Positions 9,066-16,521 of a stretch of DNA of 52,303 nt are shown piece by piece. The DNA comes from Equadaptatus sp045642025 (GTDB taxonomy: Bacteria > Synergistota > Synergistia > Synergistales > Synergistaceae): NCBI GenBank assembly GCA_045642025.1, contig JAZUIB010000042.1, forward strand, positions 1 to 52,303, given 5' to 3'. A program made the position numbers and the translations under genes. The notes under the pieces were generated by a model. It did not search any database and was not told where the DNA came from. It saw only the letters and a program-made list of their open reading frames with translations. The stretch's first letter is position 1. Every line of letters starts with the position of its first letter.

Positions 9066-10106
9066 TTACTTGATATTCTGAATTTCGTATTTGAAATACG
9101 CGCTGCACGCGCCTTCGCTTGACACCATACAGGCTCCAACAGGGTTTTCTGTGTTGCAGAGTCTGCCGAACAATGGGCAGTCGTATGGTCTGCAACTGCC
9201 GCGAAGCACCTCGCCGCAGCGGCAGGCGGGATTTGCGTGTCCTTTGATTTCCGGCATTTCAAATTTTATACGAGCGTCAAAGGCTTCGTAAGCCACATTC
9301 AGTTTAAGCCCTGAATTTTGTATTATGCCAAGTCCCCGCCATTCAGCGTCGCACGCTGTCATTGTACGTTCAATCACGCGCAGCGCGGCGGGATTTCCTT
9401 CTGCTTTTACCACTTGCGGATAGCAGTTTTCAAAGAACGGCTCACCTTTTTCGTAATTTTTAATTATCGCCGCTATCGCCTCAATTATCTCTTCTGCGGT
9501 AAACCCTGCCACAACACCTGAAATTCCGCGCTGTTTAAGCTTCTCATAAAGAGATGTACCGGTAATTACACTGACATGCCCGGGGTACAGAAACGCTTCC
9601 GCGCTGCCTGAAAGTGCGCCGTATGCCTCAGGCATGGTTTTGTTTGCCGTAAGCAGCGTAAAGTTGTTCAGCCCCGCTTTTTTTGCATGTTCAACCGCAA
9701 GGCAGGCGGCAGGCACCGTTGTTTCAAAGCCGACGGAGAGGAAAACCACCTGTTCGTTCGGATTTTCTGCCGCATAGTCAACCGCGTCAAGCGGCGAATA
9801 GACGATTTTTATCTTTGCACCTTCGCTTCTCGCGGCGGCAAGATTTTTTCTGCTTCCGGGCACACGTATAAGGTCTCCGAAGGTGGTAACTGTAATATCT
9901 TTTTCTGCAAGCCACAACGCCTCATCGATAAAATCAACAGGGGTAACACAAACTGGGCAGCCGGGACCTGTGATAAGCTCTATGTTTTCCGGCAGAAGCC
10001 TGCGAATACCGTGACGGAAAATTTCGTGTGTGTGTGTGCCGCATACTTCCATTATGCGAATTTTGGAGCCGCTGTATTCGCGAATGTTTTTCTCTGCCTC
10101 CGTCAT
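9066..10106 (-). CDS. hypD: Hydrogenase maturation iron-scaffold protein HypD
   Basis: 346 residues. HypD holds the iron on which the two CN and one CO ligands are assembled, together with HypC. Visible motifs are CGTHTH (Cys22) and GPGCPVC (Cys50, Cys53), and a Cys-rich C-terminal block (about 285-320) that binds the [4Fe-4S] cluster. The start overlaps the hypC stop by one base, so translation is coupled. All family cysteines that I can recognise are present. Confidence 0.97.
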   Translation of the reverse strand: MTEAEKNIREYSGSKIRIMEVCGTHTHEIFRHGIRRLLPENIELITGPGCPVCVTPVDFIDEALWLAEKDITVTTFGDLIRVPGSRKNLAAARSEGAKIKIVYSPLDAVDYAAENPNEQVVFLSVGFETTVPAACLAVEHAKKAGLNNFTLLTANKTMPEAYGALSGSAEAFLYPGHVSVITGTSLYEKLKQRGISGVVAGFTAEEIIEAIAAIIKNYEKGEPFFENCYPQVVKAEGNPAALRVIERTMTACDAEWRGLGIIQNSGLKLNVAYEAFDARIKFEMPEIKGHANPACRCGEVLRGSCRPYDCPLFGRLCNTENPVGACMVSSEGACSAYFKYEIQNIK

Positions 10107-10288
10107 TATTTTTCCGCCTTTTCCGAGTCGATTTTTGCTATCGCTATTCCGGCATGAATCATTACGTAATCACCCGGATTGAGCTCGTCTAGCAGTTCAA
10201 CAGATATTTTTCTTCTGGCTCCCGTTGCGTCAATGACAGCCATTCCGTCTTCAATATTTACAATTTTTGCTGGAAGTCCCACGCACAT
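10106..10288 (-). CDS. hypC: Hydrogenase maturation chaperone HypC
   Basis: 60 residues; short but typical of the HypC/HybG family of 70-90. It begins MCVGLPAKI: Cys2 is the essential iron and HypD contact. The small beta-barrel segment (MAVIDATGARRKISVELL) and the GDYVMIHAG motif are intact. The C-terminal helix is shorter than in E. coli HypC, which might matter for target choice. A strong site (gaaaggagcgg) precedes the ATG. Confidence 0.96.
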   Translation of the reverse strand: MCVGLPAKIVNIEDGMAVIDATGARRKISVELLDELNPGDYVMIHAGIAIAKIDSEKAEK

Positions 10289-10445
10289 TTATACCGCTCC
10301 TTTCAATATCAGAACATTAATTATCAGTTATGGTGATGGCTAAAGCCGACATTGTAAGTCAGAATCTTAATGTTTTAGAAAATTTTATTACGGTTTTATT
10401 TTTAATCAAAGGTTTGCCTGTGTCCATTGGTACGAAGCAAGGCAT

Positions 10446-10492
10446 TCACAATTAGTAATTGGTACTTGATCATTGGTAATTACCACATTTCA
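10446..10492. repeat. AT-rich repeat with TAATTGGTAATT-like units at the hypF 3' end
   Basis: The tract around the hypF stop is built of attagtaattgg, cattggtaattacc and related units. The last five residues of HypF (CGNYQ) and its stop are encoded inside it. Similar units occur inside the component-1 gene at 14687-14720 and at 51784-51812. The rest of the 181-base gap to hypC (10289-10445) shows nothing clear. Confidence 0.55.
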
Positions 10493-12758
10493 TTCTTTCC
10501 TGCGCAAACGCCGCCTGTCCTAAACAGATTCCGCCGTCGTTCGGCGGCACAAGCGAATGTAAAAGCACGTCAAAGCCGTCTGCGGCAAGCAGCCGCTTTG
10601 TTTTTGAAAGTAAAAGCAGATTTTGAAAACACCCACCGGAAAGCGCAACCGTTTTTACCCCGGTTTTCGCGCGTGACAGACGGCAGCCTTCAAGTATCAT
10701 TTCGGCAAGAGCCGTATGAAAAGCTCCGGCAAGCACATGCACGTCTGTTTTGTTTCTTGCTCCCTCGTACAGCGCAAAAATCAGCGGCTTTGTCGCGACA
10801 GAAAAGAGCTCTCCATCAGTAATCTGCGCGCATACGGGCGATGGCACGTTTTCGTCTGCCATAAACTGAAGCGCCATAGATGCTTCGCCTTCAAAGGTTG
10901 AGGCGCGCCGTATGCCAAGAATTGCAGAGACAGCATCAAAAAGCCGACCGCAGCTGGTTGATTTCACCGTATTTATGTTTTTATCCAGCATAAAGAACTG
11001 TGTTTTGAGGTTGTTTTCGTCACATAGATTAAGCAGTTCATTTGCTTCTTCTGTTTTTTCTTTGCTGTCCAGAGTGTCAATCAGCAGCGAAACTGCGATC
11101 CTCCAGCCTTCGCGCGACGAGGCATCGCCCCCTGCCTGTCGGAACGGCGCAAGACTGCCGAGCCGTTCAAAGCCGCAAAGGTCAGCCAGCAGAAATTCTC
11201 CGCCCCATATACTTCCGTCAGTTCCATAGCCCGTGCCGTCAAAAGAAACGCCTATCGCTTTGCCGCAGAAATTGTTTTCCGCAAGACACGATGCAACGTG
11301 CGCAAAGTGGTGCTGAACTTCTATCACAGGCAGTCCGAGTTCATACGCGAACGACGTTGAGTTGTAGCGCGGGTGAAGGTCGCAGGCAACTGCCTCAGGC
11401 TTGATTTCAAGCATATCCGACATTCTTTTTACAGCTTCCGAAAGCGCCGTAACACTTTTCATATTTTCCAAATCCCCTATATAGGGAGAGGGGTAGAAAA
11501 GGTCATGCGTCGCAAGGCAGAAGGTGTTTTTCAGTTCACCGCCGACCGCAAGCACACTGTGTTCATATCTTTTTGACGATATAACCGGAAGCGGTGCATA
11601 GCCTCTTGAACGACGCACCATGTACGGTTTGTTTTCAAAGAATGCCATAACAGAATCGTCAGCCCGCAGCCGTATTTTTCTGTTGTTGGAGAGTATTGTG
11701 TCACACAGCCTTGAAAGTTCTGCCGCTGCCTCTTCGTCATTTCTGCATATTGGTGCGCCGGAAATATTTCCGCTTGTCATCACAAGACTGTCAGGCATTT
11801 CTTTTTCGTCTGGATAGGAGAAAAGCAGCAGCTGAACAGGAGCGTAAGGAAGCATGACACCTACTGTCGGATTGCCCGGTGCCACAGAAGGACACAAATT
11901 GCAGCTGTCCGCCCTGTCAAGAAGAATTATCGGCTTCTGAGGTCCGTCAAGCAGTTTTTCCTCAGCTTCTGTGACAATGCAGTTCTTCCGCACCGTTTCA
12001 AGATTTCGCATCATAACGGCAAAAGGTTTCTGCGGGCGCGTTTTCAACCGGCGCAGCCGTGCGACAGCTTCTTCGTTTTCCGCGTCGCAGCAGAGGTGAA
12101 AACCTCCAATGCCTTTAATTGCGGCAATTCCGCCGTTTCTTATCGTGTCACGCGCGTGAAGCAGCGCGTCTGTACCGCGGATTTCACTATTCAGTATATA
12201 AAGTTCAGGGCCGCAGTCGTTGCAGCAGACCGGCTGCGCGTGATAGCGGCGTGTTTCTGGGTGCGTGTATTCATATTCACAGTCGGGGCACATCGGGAAT
12301 TCGCCCATACTTGTCCGCACGCGGTCATAAGGCATAGAGTCGAGAATGGTAAGGCGCGGACCGCACGCAGTGCAGTTGATGAACGGGTGAAGGTAGCGCC
12401 TGTCGTTTTTGTCAAATAGTTCGTGTGAGCATTTTTGGCAGATTGCGATGTCGGGGGACACGAAAATGTCTCCGCGCTCTTTTTCGCTTTCTATGATTTC
12501 AAAGGTTTCGCACTTTTCAGTAGGAATTTCCGCAACGGCAATTTTGAGAATTGCGGAACGCTCCGGTGCTTCATGTTTCAGGCTGTACATAAACTGTTCC
12601 AACTGACAGTCCGTTCCCTGCGCAAAAATCTCAACGTACGGCCCTTTGTTGCAGACAGAGCCGGTGATTTTCGCCGATGCAGCTGCGCGGCTTACGAACG
12701 GACGAAAGCCGACCCCCTGTACTATTCCGAAAATACGTATTTTCAATCTTTTATTCAT
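10470..12758 (-). CDS. hypF: Carbamoyltransferase HypF
   Basis: 762 residues, the usual size. Domains in order: acylphosphatase-like (about 5-95, GIVQGVGFRPFV), two C4 zinc fingers (about 105-185, CQKC...CTAC and CPDC...CNDC), YrdC-like (about 200-380) and Kae1-like carbamoyltransferase (about 390-755) with the HHFAH metal site, SFDGTGYGTDG and SGGCFQN. It turns carbamoyl phosphate into a carbamoyl adenylate and loads HypE. The ATG overlaps the upstream component-1 stop by eight bases. The extreme C-terminus runs into a short repeat and may have been trimmed or replaced by it. Confidence 0.97.
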   Translation of the reverse strand: MNKRLKIRIFGIVQGVGFRPFVSRAAASAKITGSVCNKGPYVEIFAQGTDCQLEQFMYSLKHEAPERSAILKIAVAEIPTEKCETFEIIESEKERGDIFVSPDIAICQKCSHELFDKNDRRYLHPFINCTACGPRLTILDSMPYDRVRTSMGEFPMCPDCEYEYTHPETRRYHAQPVCCNDCGPELYILNSEIRGTDALLHARDTIRNGGIAAIKGIGGFHLCCDAENEEAVARLRRLKTRPQKPFAVMMRNLETVRKNCIVTEAEEKLLDGPQKPIILLDRADSCNLCPSVAPGNPTVGVMLPYAPVQLLLFSYPDEKEMPDSLVMTSGNISGAPICRNDEEAAAELSRLCDTILSNNRKIRLRADDSVMAFFENKPYMVRRSRGYAPLPVISSKRYEHSVLAVGGELKNTFCLATHDLFYPSPYIGDLENMKSVTALSEAVKRMSDMLEIKPEAVACDLHPRYNSTSFAYELGLPVIEVQHHFAHVASCLAENNFCGKAIGVSFDGTGYGTDGSIWGGEFLLADLCGFERLGSLAPFRQAGGDASSREGWRIAVSLLIDTLDSKEKTEEANELLNLCDENNLKTQFFMLDKNINTVKSTSCGRLFDAVSAILGIRRASTFEGEASMALQFMADENVPSPVCAQITDGELFSVATKPLIFALYEGARNKTDVHVLAGAFHTALAEMILEGCRLSRAKTGVKTVALSGGCFQNLLLLSKTKRLLAADGFDVLLHSLVPPNDGGICLGQAAFAQERMKCGNYQ

Positions 12759-13848
12759 TCCTAATATTTTTTAAAAGCATCTCAAAATTTCCTGACGCAT
12801 CCTTTGCGTACAATTCACCGGAGCAGGCGTAATGGCAGAGCGGAATAAATTCAGTCTTCTGCAGCTGCGGACAGCGCAAAAAAATCGGGTCTGCGATAAT
12901 TCTTGTATATTTACGCTCTGCAAGCAGACGAAGCAGTGCGTCTTCCTCAGTCAGTTTCACATCATTTTCGCGCGCATATTTTCCGTGCAGTTTAAACCAG
13001 GTTACTACATCTGCAGTTTCGCCATGCGCCTCAAGCATGTCGCGGATGGAATTTGCCAGCACCTGTTGATGAATAATCATGGTTTTTGCGTACTTCGCAC
13101 CATGCAGCCTGCACTTTTGGTTATTGGTCATTACTTCTTCTATCGGAAATTCGACAATATACGGCGTGCCAAACCGCTGTTTTAGATATTCCGCAGCCTT
13201 TATTCCTGATGCAGAAACAGCTACGTTAAGCTTTGCGCCACCGGCGTTTTTAATTTCTTCAATGCCGTTTTCACCTGAGAACAGAGCAGCTTTGCCATAT
13301 TTTGCTTCAACAACAGCCTTCAACTTTGCAGCGTAATCCTTGTCCGGCATATTGAGCGGCGTAGCACCCAGAATACCGACTCCAAAGAGAGAATGTGGAC
13401 AGTCTGAGGCAAAAGCAGAGAACAGACTAAGATATGCCTTTTCTTCTCCTGTGTCATACAAGCCGATCCCTGTCGTGTCTAATGCAATTACAGGAATACC
13501 AAGCCTGCGTTCCGCCATGTGTTTCAGTGCACGAAAATCTGTTGCTATAACTGCAGGAACGGGGGTACCAATAATCGCCGCAAATTTTGCGTCTATAAAC
13601 TGCAAAGTCTCTTCAAGCTTCTGTACAAGACGCTCGTCACGGCCTAAAATCGCATCAATATCGCGCAGTCCTGCTGAAAAAATCGCGCTTTTTTCCGTAA
13701 ACCAGCGCGGCTCGTCAAAACCGCAGATATTTCCTGCACAGCCTCCAGCATCACATATTACGATTATGCCGCCGAGGGAGAAAAGTACTGCCGTAGCGCC
13801 TGACTGGTCGGGAGCAAACGGGGAAATGAATTTAAACAGCCCGTTCAT
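12751..13848 (-). CDS. Nitrogenase component-1-like protein, short subunit
   Basis: 365 residues, related to the NifD/NifK/NifE/NifN superfamily but shorter than NifD (about 480). Cys32, Cys37 and Cys42 lie in a compact CDAGGCAGNICGFDEPRW block near the N-terminus, a plausible cluster-binding site. A central VIALDTTGIGLYDTGEEKAY segment recalls the P-cluster-side fold of the family. It overlaps the long component-1 gene by 4 bases and hypF by 8, so a heterodimer made with its partner is likely. It is not NifD, NifK, BchN/B or CfbD by any motif I can recognise. Substrate unknown. Confidence 0.8.
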   Translation of the reverse strand: MNGLFKFISPFAPDQSGATAVLFSLGGIIVICDAGGCAGNICGFDEPRWFTEKSAIFSAGLRDIDAILGRDERLVQKLEETLQFIDAKFAAIIGTPVPAVIATDFRALKHMAERRLGIPVIALDTTGIGLYDTGEEKAYLSLFSAFASDCPHSLFGVGILGATPLNMPDKDYAAKLKAVVEAKYGKAALFSGENGIEEIKNAGGAKLNVAVSASGIKAAEYLKQRFGTPYIVEFPIEEVMTNNQKCRLHGAKYAKTMIIHQQVLANSIRDMLEAHGETADVVTWFKLHGKYARENDVKLTEEDALLRLLAERKYTRIIADPIFLRCPQLQKTEFIPLCHYACSGELYAKDASGNFEMLLKNIRNE

Positions 13849-15275
13849 CTTTTTGTCTTCCTTTCCGCAGCAGCGTCAATTTCATTAAGCAGTTTGACAA
13901 GTCCGTCAAAGCCAAATGGCTGACGTTCGCTGTTCCACGGAATATTTGCCGCCTCGGGCAGCCAGTATTCCGCGTCTTTGCCGATTGTGAAGTCAGATTT
14001 TTCCTGACCCTGCTTGTAATTCAGCATTGTAGGAGATGCCGGCAAATATAGTTTTGTTTCAGGACTTGCAAATGCAAGCTGGCGGATATACATATAAGAA
14101 CTTTCGTTGATGTTAGCAAAAACAGCATCTATTTTGAATCCATAACGCGCAAGCGCCAGTGCAAGTTCAAACGGCTCTGCATTCAGCGTCTGTCCGATTG
14201 AAAAACTTGTTCCGGAGAACTTTTCTTTGAAAGCATACACACGATCCTTTGCCGCTTCGTAAAATTCCATGTCGTCAAGTTTCTGATCAAGCGCCGCACC
14301 TAAAAGCACATATTGCTTATGTATTTTATCCGCCTGATACAGCCGTTTCAGTTCAGCATAAGGTGTACCGAGCCGTTGGCGCAAATCTTCCGCCGCATAG
14401 TTTGCTTCCGAGTGCAATACAAGGTTCAATTCAGCATTCGCAAGCCTTTTGTACTCCTTAAACGTTTTGCAGCGCGAAATTTCGTTTATTTTGTTAAAGC
14501 CAAGTCTGTGTAATAACTCATAGAATTCACAACTGTCAAACAGCGGCGCAAAATATCCCAGCAGATTAACTGCGTGCTCTGTCAGCACGTTATCGCCGTT
14601 CACACATTGCCCATCATCCATCTCACCGCAATATCTCTGCGCGCGGGCCAGTATCTTTTCATCCGATGTACGAGGCACATCGCAAGTGGTAATTGGTAAT
14701 TGATTATCATTAGTTGGTTTTTCGAGCAGCGAATAAATACTCTTTCTCACCGCTACCATCGGCGGCTTGATACTTTCACGTGTCAGCGCGTACATATAGG
14801 TCGGAATAACCTTAACATCCGGATTTTCCGCCTCCGCCCTGCGGCAGACACGCTCCATGTCAGTTCCTAGCAACGCATCGGCACAGGTTACACAAAGCAC
14901 TACAACCTTCGGACGCGGTTTGTAAAAATCAACTATTTCCTTTACCGCTTGCGGAATTTTTGTGAGATGCCGTCCCGTCACAAGATCTGTTTCATCCATG
15001 CGCAGAAAGAAAATCTTTTCGGAAAAGCCAGCAGCACCACCCTCGATAGTGCTGTTTCTTCCGCAGCAGCCAGGAGAAATGACAAGTTCGACGGATTCAG
15101 GAATTGCAAGCCCTGCGCGTTTTACACCGAAGCCCTGCGCTCCGGGCGAATTGTATGACAAAGTCGCCGGCGAACTGTAAACGAGATGGTTCGTCGTCAT
15201 CGCTTCTGCCGGCATATTCTTCACACCGAGCCAGTCAAGTTCTGATATGGTTATGCAGTACGGTTTTTTACTCAT
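13845..15275 (-). CDS. Nitrogenase component-1-like protein, long subunit
   Basis: 476 residues, the normal length of the NifD/E superfamily. Candidate cluster ligands are Cys70-Cys71 (SPGCCGRN), Cys128 and Cys131 (LCVTCADALLGTD) and Cys144. The TCADALLGTD block and the DETDLVTGRH segment are typical component-1 signatures. ATG 15275 is preferred: it overlaps the NifH-like stop by 8 bases. Oddity: residues near 191-200 (NDNQLPITT) are encoded by a short AT-rich repeat also seen elsewhere in the window, so the gene tolerates an in-frame repeat insertion. Electron donor is presumably the NifH-like protein encoded just upstream. Confidence 0.82.
   Translation of the reverse strand: MSKKPYCITISELDWLGVKNMPAEAMTTNHLVYSSPATLSYNSPGAQGFGVKRAGLAIPESVELVISPGCCGRNSTIEGGAAGFSEKIFFLRMDETDLVTGRHLTKIPQAVKEIVDFYKPRPKVVVLCVTCADALLGTDMERVCRRAEAENPDVKVIPTYMYALTRESIKPPMVAVRKSIYSLLEKPTNDNQLPITTCDVPRTSDEKILARAQRYCGEMDDGQCVNGDNVLTEHAVNLLGYFAPLFDSCEFYELLHRLGFNKINEISRCKTFKEYKRLANAELNLVLHSEANYAAEDLRQRLGTPYAELKRLYQADKIHKQYVLLGAALDQKLDDMEFYEAAKDRVYAFKEKFSGTSFSIGQTLNAEPFELALALARYGFKIDAVFANINESSYMYIRQLAFASPETKLYLPASPTMLNYKQGQEKSDFTIGKDAEYWLPEAANIPWNSERQPFGFDGLVKLLNEIDAAAERKTKR
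14687..14720. repeat. In-frame AT-rich repeat inside a component-1 gene
   Basis: ggtaattggtaattgatt and neighbouring bases repeat the unit seen at 10446-10492 and 51784-51812. Translated on the minus strand it gives TNDNQLPITT, which looks unrelated to the surrounding protein. Confidence 0.55.
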
Positions 15276-16017
15276 TAAGTATTCGTTTCGCAAGTTCCGT
15301 AAATTTTACACTGACGGCAAGCGTAGGATCACCTTCGACAACAGTTTTTCCAAGCTCTTCAAAACGTGAAATATCATCGCTTCTCGGAATATCCGCTATC
15401 ACCGAAAGTCCGTTTTTCTCAGCAAAACCGAAAACGTTTTCTTCCTCGTTCGGAACATTTCTGCGATTAAGAATAACACCGCCAACCTTTGCATAGCCTC
15501 TGTCCGCGAAGTTGTTTACCGCCTGATTGATATTGTTCGCTGCATAGAGTGCCATTTTTTCACCTGAGGTTACAATAAGCACCTCTTCTGCAGCACCTTC
15601 ACGGATAGGTGCTGCAAAACCACCGCAGACAACATCTCCGAGAACATCATATAGCACAACATCCGGCTGAAAACTTTCGAAAATCTTCAGATCATCTATA
15701 AGATTAAAAGTCGTGATAATACCGCGTCCTGCGCAGCCCAACCCCGGCGTAGGACCTCCGGCTTCTATGCACAGGACTCCTTTAAATCCTGTTTTGACAA
15801 TGTCTTCGCGTTTCGGCAGTTCGTCATGTTCGCGCATGAAATTCATTACAGGCATAACAGCCTGCCCGCCGAGGAGATTTATTGTTGAGTCAGCTTTTGG
15901 ATCACAGCCGATCTGAATAACTTTTTTACCAAGAGTAGCCAGTGCTGCGGAAATGTTTGAAGTTATTGTTGATTTGCCTATTCCGCCCTTGCCGTAAATT
16001 GCTATTTTTTTCACCAT
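15268..16017 (-). CDS. NifH-like iron protein (nitrogenase-type reductase ATPase)
   Basis: 249 residues, somewhat shorter than NifH (about 275-290). P-loop GKGGIGKS (9-16), switch block CDPKADST (38-45) and the two Cys that bridge the subunits with one [4Fe-4S] cluster, Cys95 (GLGCAGRG) and Cys131 (DVVCGGFAAPIR). The Arg after Cys95, the ADP-ribosylation site in NifH, is also present. It would pass electrons to the two component-1-like proteins with ATP hydrolysis. ATG 16017 has GAGG five bases upstream. The family also includes BchL, CfbC and MarH; I cannot assign one of these. Confidence 0.9.
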   Translation of the reverse strand: MVKKIAIYGKGGIGKSTITSNISAALATLGKKVIQIGCDPKADSTINLLGGQAVMPVMNFMREHDELPKREDIVKTGFKGVLCIEAGGPTPGLGCAGRGIITTFNLIDDLKIFESFQPDVVLYDVLGDVVCGGFAAPIREGAAEEVLIVTSGEKMALYAANNINQAVNNFADRGYAKVGGVILNRRNVPNEEENVFGFAEKNGLSVIADIPRSDDISRFEELGKTVVEGDPTLAVSVKFTELAKRILNE

Positions 16018-16027
16018 ATTCACCTCA

Positions 16028-16279
16028 TTAAGCGTTCTGTTTTAACAATGTTACGGTTTTTGCCGAAATTCCTTGCAACTTACCGAGTTTCCCTGACAAC
16101 GCGTTTATTTTATCCATGGGGGCATCTATTATTACGGAAATTACATTCAGACCTGAAGATCTGTATGGTACTCCCGTACGCGCGATAATATATTCGCCAA
16201 AATCTGACAGGATGGAATTCAGCCCCGTTTTGCAACAGTCACCCTGTACAATAATACCTATAATTGCAATTACGTTCAT
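16028..16279 (-). CDS. Small ACT-like regulator, TM1266 family
   Basis: 83 residues. The pattern (IAIIGIIVQG, then LNSILSDFGEYIIARTGVP, then INALSGKLGKLQGI) matches the TM1266-type proteins named iron-only hydrogenase system putative regulators, a NikR-C/ACT-like fold without a DNA-binding domain. The ATG at 16279 follows aaaggagg. It is the first gene of the operon, 10 bases before the NifH-like gene. It may sense a metal or cofactor state; its actual role in these clusters is unknown. A [FeFe] hydrogenase is not seen in the window. Confidence 0.82.
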   Translation of the reverse strand: MNVIAIIGIIVQGDCCKTGLNSILSDFGEYIIARTGVPYRSSGLNVISVIIDAPMDKINALSGKLGKLQGISAKTVTLLKQNA

Positions 16280-16281
16280 TT

Positions 16282-16441
16282 TATTCCTCCTTTGTCCGTC
16301 CCAAAAAAAAGACACCTTTATCGGCGTCTGAGAATATGCAACAAAATCGCTTTAGCGCTGATTCTCTTCAGCCTTAATACAAAATTTAAGCCTCAGAATG
16401 TCCTTCGTTTTCTCTGCAAGAGATCTCTCACAGATTAAACT
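16282..16441 (-). promoter_or_regulatory. Structured leader with intrinsic terminator (riboswitch or attenuator candidate)
   Basis: About 160 bases separate the likely transcription start from the first gene of the nif-like/hyp operon. The leader holds several nested pairings, among them gagaat with attctc enclosing a small cgc/gcg hairpin, and cttaa with ttaag. It ends in an agacgcc/ggtgtct stem followed by eight T (near 16303-16330), directly before the ribosome site. A terminator placed before the first gene of an operon implies conditional read-through. I do not recognise a known riboswitch class; no credible leader peptide was seen. Confidence 0.6.
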
Positions 16442-16447
16442 TGGTAA

Positions 16448-16477
16448 ATTATACCATTATTTTTGCCTTAACAACAA
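16448..16477 (-). promoter_or_regulatory. Promoter of the nif-like/hyp operon
   Basis: A perfect -10 TATAAT (16448-16453) with a weak -35 TTGTTG 18 bases upstream. It lies immediately after the terminator of the preceding gene, so the leader and the operon have an independent start. Confidence 0.55.
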
Positions 16478-16504
16478 AAAATGCGGAAGTTTCCTTCCGC
16501 ATTT
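16474..16504 (-). terminator. Terminator after the FAD oxidoreductase gene
   Basis: On the minus strand aatgcggaag pairs with cttccgcatt around a GAAA loop, followed by a T-run. It lies 20 bases past the stop codon. Confidence 0.88.
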
Positions 16505-16521
16505 TAATAATTCGGGCAGAA

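Noticed and set aside
12096..12419. Plus-strand frame inside hypF
   Set aside because: Antisense to the zinc-finger region of HypF; no start signal.
13845..16017. Classical nitrogen fixation genes (nifHDK)
   Set aside because: NifH motifs are present, but the partners are too diverged and unequal in length, and nifB, nifE and nifN are not seen. I call them nitrogenase-like only.
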